From Streptosporangiaceae bacterium (GTDB lineage Bacteria > Actinomycetota > Actinomycetes > Streptosporangiales > Streptosporangiaceae), in assembly GCA_030045295.1 (NCBI GenBank), contig JASIGD010000108.1, positions 1-8,283 on the forward strand: 8,283 nt of DNA, written 5' to 3'. Positions within the stretch are counted from its first letter, which is position 1. Each line of letters opens with the position of its first letter. This document shows positions 6,486-8,283 of this stretch, piece by piece. The notes under the pieces are model-generated. The model saw only the letters and a list, made by a program, of their open reading frames with translations. It was not told where the DNA came from and made no database searches. Made by a program: the position numbers and the translations under genes.

Positions 6486-6818
6486 CGGCATGGCGAGCTG
6501 ACGGAACAGGACGCGACGGAGTGCTGAACGTCACGGCGGACCGGAGCGAGATCCCGGCAGCGCAACCTGGCACGGGCGATTCGGCCACGGATCGGGGGCT
6601 GCCAGGTGCGGGACCGACGGCGAAGCCATGCCGCAAGCGGCTGCGCCATGAAGACCGCGTCCCCGCCCAAGGCTCAGGTCGCCCTCGACCTCGCCGAGCC
6701 ACAAGATGCGGTCGCCCGCACGTGCGTTGCTAGTCATCTGCTCGTTCGCGTCTGCGCCCAGCCTGGCGCCGTCGGGTACACGGATGCGAAGCATTCTGGG
6801 ATGAAACTGCCAGCTTGA
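6486..6818. other. Stretch without a convincing gene; contains an 8-bp inverted repeat
   Basis: Between the PadR promoter and the small gene at 6819 I find open frames on both strands but none with a ribosome binding site, a recognisable motif and steady codon preference together. The best is an 87-codon frame on the complement (6531-6794), whose first half has fairly high third-position GC and whose second half does not. ACCTGGCA at 6565-6572 faces TGCCAGGT at 6600-6607, with 27 bases between them, and GCCGC-AA-GCGGC lies at 6630-6641. The stretch may be intergenic DNA plus a decayed remnant. Confidence 0.4.
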
Positions 6819-7160
6819 ATGTCAGATACAGCACCTATGGTTCCAGGAATGTACGAACCACTTAGCCGGTACAACGTCACCGTCACCGTTTCGGTCGACG
6901 ACGGCCAGCTTCCCGACTTGATCAGCTTCGCAGTGGCGGCCGACGAGGCGGCCTGGCGCAGATCCGCCAGCATCGTCAGCGCGCATACCAGCGACAGGAT
7001 CATCAGCATCGTCACGGTCTACGCGCCGGACCGGTACGCGGCCGAGGTCGTCGCCCGCGCCGTCGTGTCCGATGCCCTCAACCGTCAGGCCGCATCAGCC
7101 GACGCGTTGGCGGGCGATGTCCGCCTCCGAGCCGAGACTCAGCGAACGTCAGCCGCCTGA
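6819..7160 (+). CDS. Small hypothetical protein, 113 residues, unknown function
   Basis: I do not recognise a named family. The chain looks like a compact soluble alpha/beta domain: a strand YNVTVTVSVDD (about residues 18-28), a long helical part ending in AAWRRSASIVSAHTSD, a hydrophobic strand RIISIVTVYAP (about 60-70), and a final helix DRYAAEVVARAVVSDALN. The order would suit an ACT-like or ferredoxin-like half domain. Third positions are G/C-rich from residue 16 on, as in real genes of this window, and the pattern resembles short uncharacterised actinobacterial proteins. The start is uncertain: ATG at 6819 directly follows an in-frame TGA and lacks a good ribosome binding site, and ATGs at 6837 and 6849 are alternatives. 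The N-terminal 15 codons are clearly richer in A/T. It ends 8 bases from the end of the opposite-strand reductase remnant. Confidence 0.6.
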   Translation: MSDTAPMVPGMYEPLSRYNVTVTVSVDDGQLPDLISFAVAADEAAWRRSASIVSAHTSDRIISIVTVYAPDRYAAEVVARAVVSDALNRQAASADALAGDVRLRAETQRTSAA

Positions 7161-7352
7161 GCCGGACCTTACCGCGCGCCGCCGAGCGCCCACGCGCCGA
7201 ACCCGACACGGGTGATCTGGAGGCCGGTCTTGCCGAGCACAGCCGTTTTGAGCCGGGTCTGTTCCATGTTGTTCCTCCTCATCTCGGGTGGTGGGAAACA
7301 GGCGGCCGATCAGGAACCCAGTCGCGGCCGCGCCCAGCCCGACCGCGATCAT
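7149..7352 (-). CDS. Possible 67-residue small membrane ORF overlapping the reductase remnant (doubtful)
   Basis: On the complement, ATG at 7352 opens a frame starting MIAVGLGAAATGFLIGRLFP, a plausible single membrane helix, followed by TTRDEEEQHG. Up to that point third positions are G/C-rich and the frame looks coding, also for about 14 codons upstream of the ATG. Beyond it, third-position GC falls and the remainder is an arginine-rich shadow of the aldo/keto reductase start. Either a tiny membrane protein was coded between the exporter and the reductase and its true end is lost, or this is chance. No good ribosome binding site precedes the ATG. Confidence 0.2.
   Translation of the reverse strand: MIAVGLGAAATGFLIGRLFPTTRDEEEQHGTDPAQNGCARQDRPPDHPCRVRRVGARRRAVRSGSGG
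7169..7267 (-). pseudogene. N-terminal remnant of an aldo/keto reductase, 32 codons then stop
   Basis: Read on the complement, ATG at 7267 gives MEQTRLKTAVLGKTGLQ followed by ITRVGFGAWALGGAR and TAA at 7169-7171. This matches the start of aldo/keto reductases, where a first beta-hairpin (LGKTGLxIT) leads to strand 1 of the TIM barrel (RVGFGAWALGG). Intact members continue for about 300 residues with the catalytic Asp, Tyr, Lys and His; none of these is present, and no frame downstream resumes the protein. The gene still has an excellent ribosome binding site, GAGGAGGAA (7272-7280), 6 bases from its GGAGG core to the ATG. It follows the MFS exporter on the same strand by 126 bases, so the two were probably one operon. 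Loss of the remainder by deletion or by arrival of the 6819-7160 region is inferred. Confidence 0.75.
7272..7280 (-). promoter_or_regulatory. Ribosome binding site of the truncated reductase
   Basis: GAGGAGGAA on the complement, with 6 bases between the GGAGG core and ATG at 7267. It is among the best Shine-Dalgarno sequences in the window, although the gene behind it is broken. Confidence 0.7.
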
Positions 7353-7393
7353 CTTCAGGCGGTTCTCAGCGTCGCGCGCTCCGGCCGGTACGA

Positions 7394-8283
7394 TCAGCCC
7401 GTGCGGCTCGCGTCGGCAGCGGATTCGTCTTGTCCGGCCGGGGCGCCGGTCCCGGAGCGTGATGCCGCACCGGCGACCGGCCGGAGGTCGCACCAGGCGT
7501 CGGTGTGCCCGGACCGGGGCGTGATCTCTGGTGCCTTCCCGAAGGTGCGGGTCACGATCACCACGGCGGCGAGGATCACGATGGCCACCAGCCCGGCCAC
7601 CCAGGCGCTGGCGTCGACGGTGCCGGTGGCCGGGGTGATCACCCCGATGAGCACGACCGGAAGGCCGAGGCCGAGGTACGCGGCGGCGAAGAAGGTCGAC
7701 ACCGCTTCCGCGCGGCTCGACGCCGCGGCCTGCGCGTTGACCTCGCTCAGCCCGCCGCGGAAGATCAGCCCGACCGCGATGCCGCCGACGACCGTCCCGG
7801 CCAGGAATAGCCAGGTCGCCTTGGCGAACAGGGATGCTTCCAGGGCGGCCAGCCCGGCCAGCAGCAGCGGCAGGCCGGCGCGCACCGAGCGGCGGCTCGT
7901 CAGTCCCGCCGAGGCGGCCTGGCTGATCGCCGCGGTCAGGAAGATCAGGAAAGCGGTTGCCCCGATCACGGCCAGGTTGGTAATGCCGAGGACACCGCGG
8001 ACGAAGTTGGGCATCAGGCTGCTGAACAGCCCGAGCAGGGTGAACGCAGCGAAAACACCGAGGCCTGCCCCGAGCATCACCATGCGCATGCCCGCCGGGA
8101 CGCCTATCCGCAGCCTTAGCCGGAACGCCCGGTCGGGATCCAGGACGGTCTCCGGGATCGCCGGCAGCGCGGCGAGCACGAGCGCGAGCACGCCGAGATA
8201 GGCCCAGAACACCGTGTGCGTGGGGTCCGGCAGGTACTGGGCGAACAGGCCGGCCACCAGCGGTCCCAGCCCCAGCCCGGTCA
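7394..8283 (-). CDS. MFS transporter, C-terminal part (5' end outside window)
   Basis: The complement strand is open from the window edge to TGA at 7394-7396, giving the last 295 residues of a major facilitator protein. It begins in the motif GLGLGPLVAGLFAQYLP, typical of the fifth helix of drug-exporter MFS proteins. About seven further membrane segments follow, including FWAYLGVLALVLAALPAIPE, MVMLGAGLGVFAAFTLLGLF, AVIGATAFLIFLTAA, LFLAGTVVGGIAVGLIF and AWVAGLVAIVILAAVVIV. After the charged central loop (LDPDRAFRLRLRIG) this is the whole C-terminal half. It ends with a polar tail of about 45 residues with no motif I know. It acts in the cytoplasmic membrane, probably as a proton-driven exporter of small hydrophobic compounds. 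The substrate is unknown. The truncated aldo/keto reductase lies just downstream, and a PadR regulator about 1 kb further on the same strand may control it. Confidence 0.9.
   Translation of the reverse strand, partial: TGLGLGPLVAGLFAQYLPDPTHTVFWAYLGVLALVLAALPAIPETVLDPDRAFRLRLRIGVPAGMRMVMLGAGLGVFAAFTLLGLFSSLMPNFVRGVLGITNLAVIGATAFLIFLTAAISQAASAGLTSRRSVRAGLPLLLAGLAALEASLFAKATWLFLAGTVVGGIAVGLIFRGGLSEVNAQAAASSRAEAVSTFFAAAYLGLGLPVVLIGVITPATGTVDASAWVAGLVAIVILAAVVIVTRTFGKAPEITPRSGHTDAWCDLRPVAGAASRSGTGAPAGQDESAADASRTG

Noticed and set aside
6531..6794. 87-codon - strand frame in the gene-poor stretch
   Set aside because: The first half has fair codon preference, but there is no ribosome binding site, the second half loses the preference, and no motif is recognised. 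Possibly a decayed gene start, not supported enough to annotate.
6606..6818. 70-codon + strand frame directly upstream of and in frame with the 6819 gene
   Set aside because: It ends in TGA immediately before ATG 6819, suggesting a possible longer original gene, but the translated sequence looks random and has no start signal.
7212..8201. 329-codon + strand frame opposite the MFS gene
   Set aside because: Antisense shadow; the - strand translation shows clear membrane helices and MFS motifs.
1..8283. tRNA genes, CRISPR repeats, insertion-sequence ends, riboswitches
   Set aside because: I looked for T-loop motifs, regularly spaced repeats, transposase motifs and terminal inverted repeats and found none that hold up by eye.

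Overview
The window is very GC-rich, and its coding regions prefer G or C at third codon positions. The start signals are purine-rich Shine-Dalgarno sequences followed by ATG. The protein families (CUT1 sugar transporter, LacI regulator, PfkB sugar kinase, PadR regulator, MFS exporter) and the base composition point to a chromosomal segment of a high-GC actinobacterium, probably a Streptomyces-like or Streptosporangium-like soil organism. The species cannot be named from the sequence. I see no rRNA, tRNA, CRISPR array, transposase, phage gene or replication origin.

Bases 1-5797 (all + strand) form a carbohydrate uptake and use locus: the 3' end of an extracellular sugar-binding protein, two MalF/MalG-type permeases (478-1440 and 1441-2286, no gap), a MalK/MsmK/UgpC-type ATPase (2452-3609), a LacI-type repressor (3765-4829) and a PfkB-family fructokinase-like sugar kinase (4826-5797) whose start codon overlaps the repressor stop. 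The likely scheme is that the binding protein captures an oligosaccharide or sugar alcohol, the permease pair and ATPase import it, the kinase phosphorylates the free hexose (fructose is the best guess), and the repressor senses the sugar or a derivative. Each long junction in the transporter part holds a strong inverted repeat (340-414, 2313-2340, 3643-3684), which suggests the transcript is divided into segments with different expression.

Bases 5798-8283 are a separate neighbourhood, largely on the - strand. A small hairpin separates the convergent kinase and PadR genes. PadR (5854-6444, -) is followed by about 370 bases with no convincing gene, then a short + strand gene of unknown function (6819-7160). 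Converging on it is a 32-codon remnant of an aldo/keto reductase start (7169-7267, -) that keeps an excellent ribosome binding site but no catalytic part. The window ends in the C-terminal half of an MFS exporter (7394-8283, -), cut by the window edge. PadR proteins often control efflux pumps, so PadR and the MFS gene may be functionally linked. The broken reductase marks a rearrangement or deletion between them.

No clearly new biological system is visible. The points most worth a second look are the reductase remnant and its breakpoint, the alternative-pairing hairpins behind the binding-protein gene, a possible 52-codon ORF that exactly fills the permease-ATPase gap, and the short conserved-looking gene at 6819.
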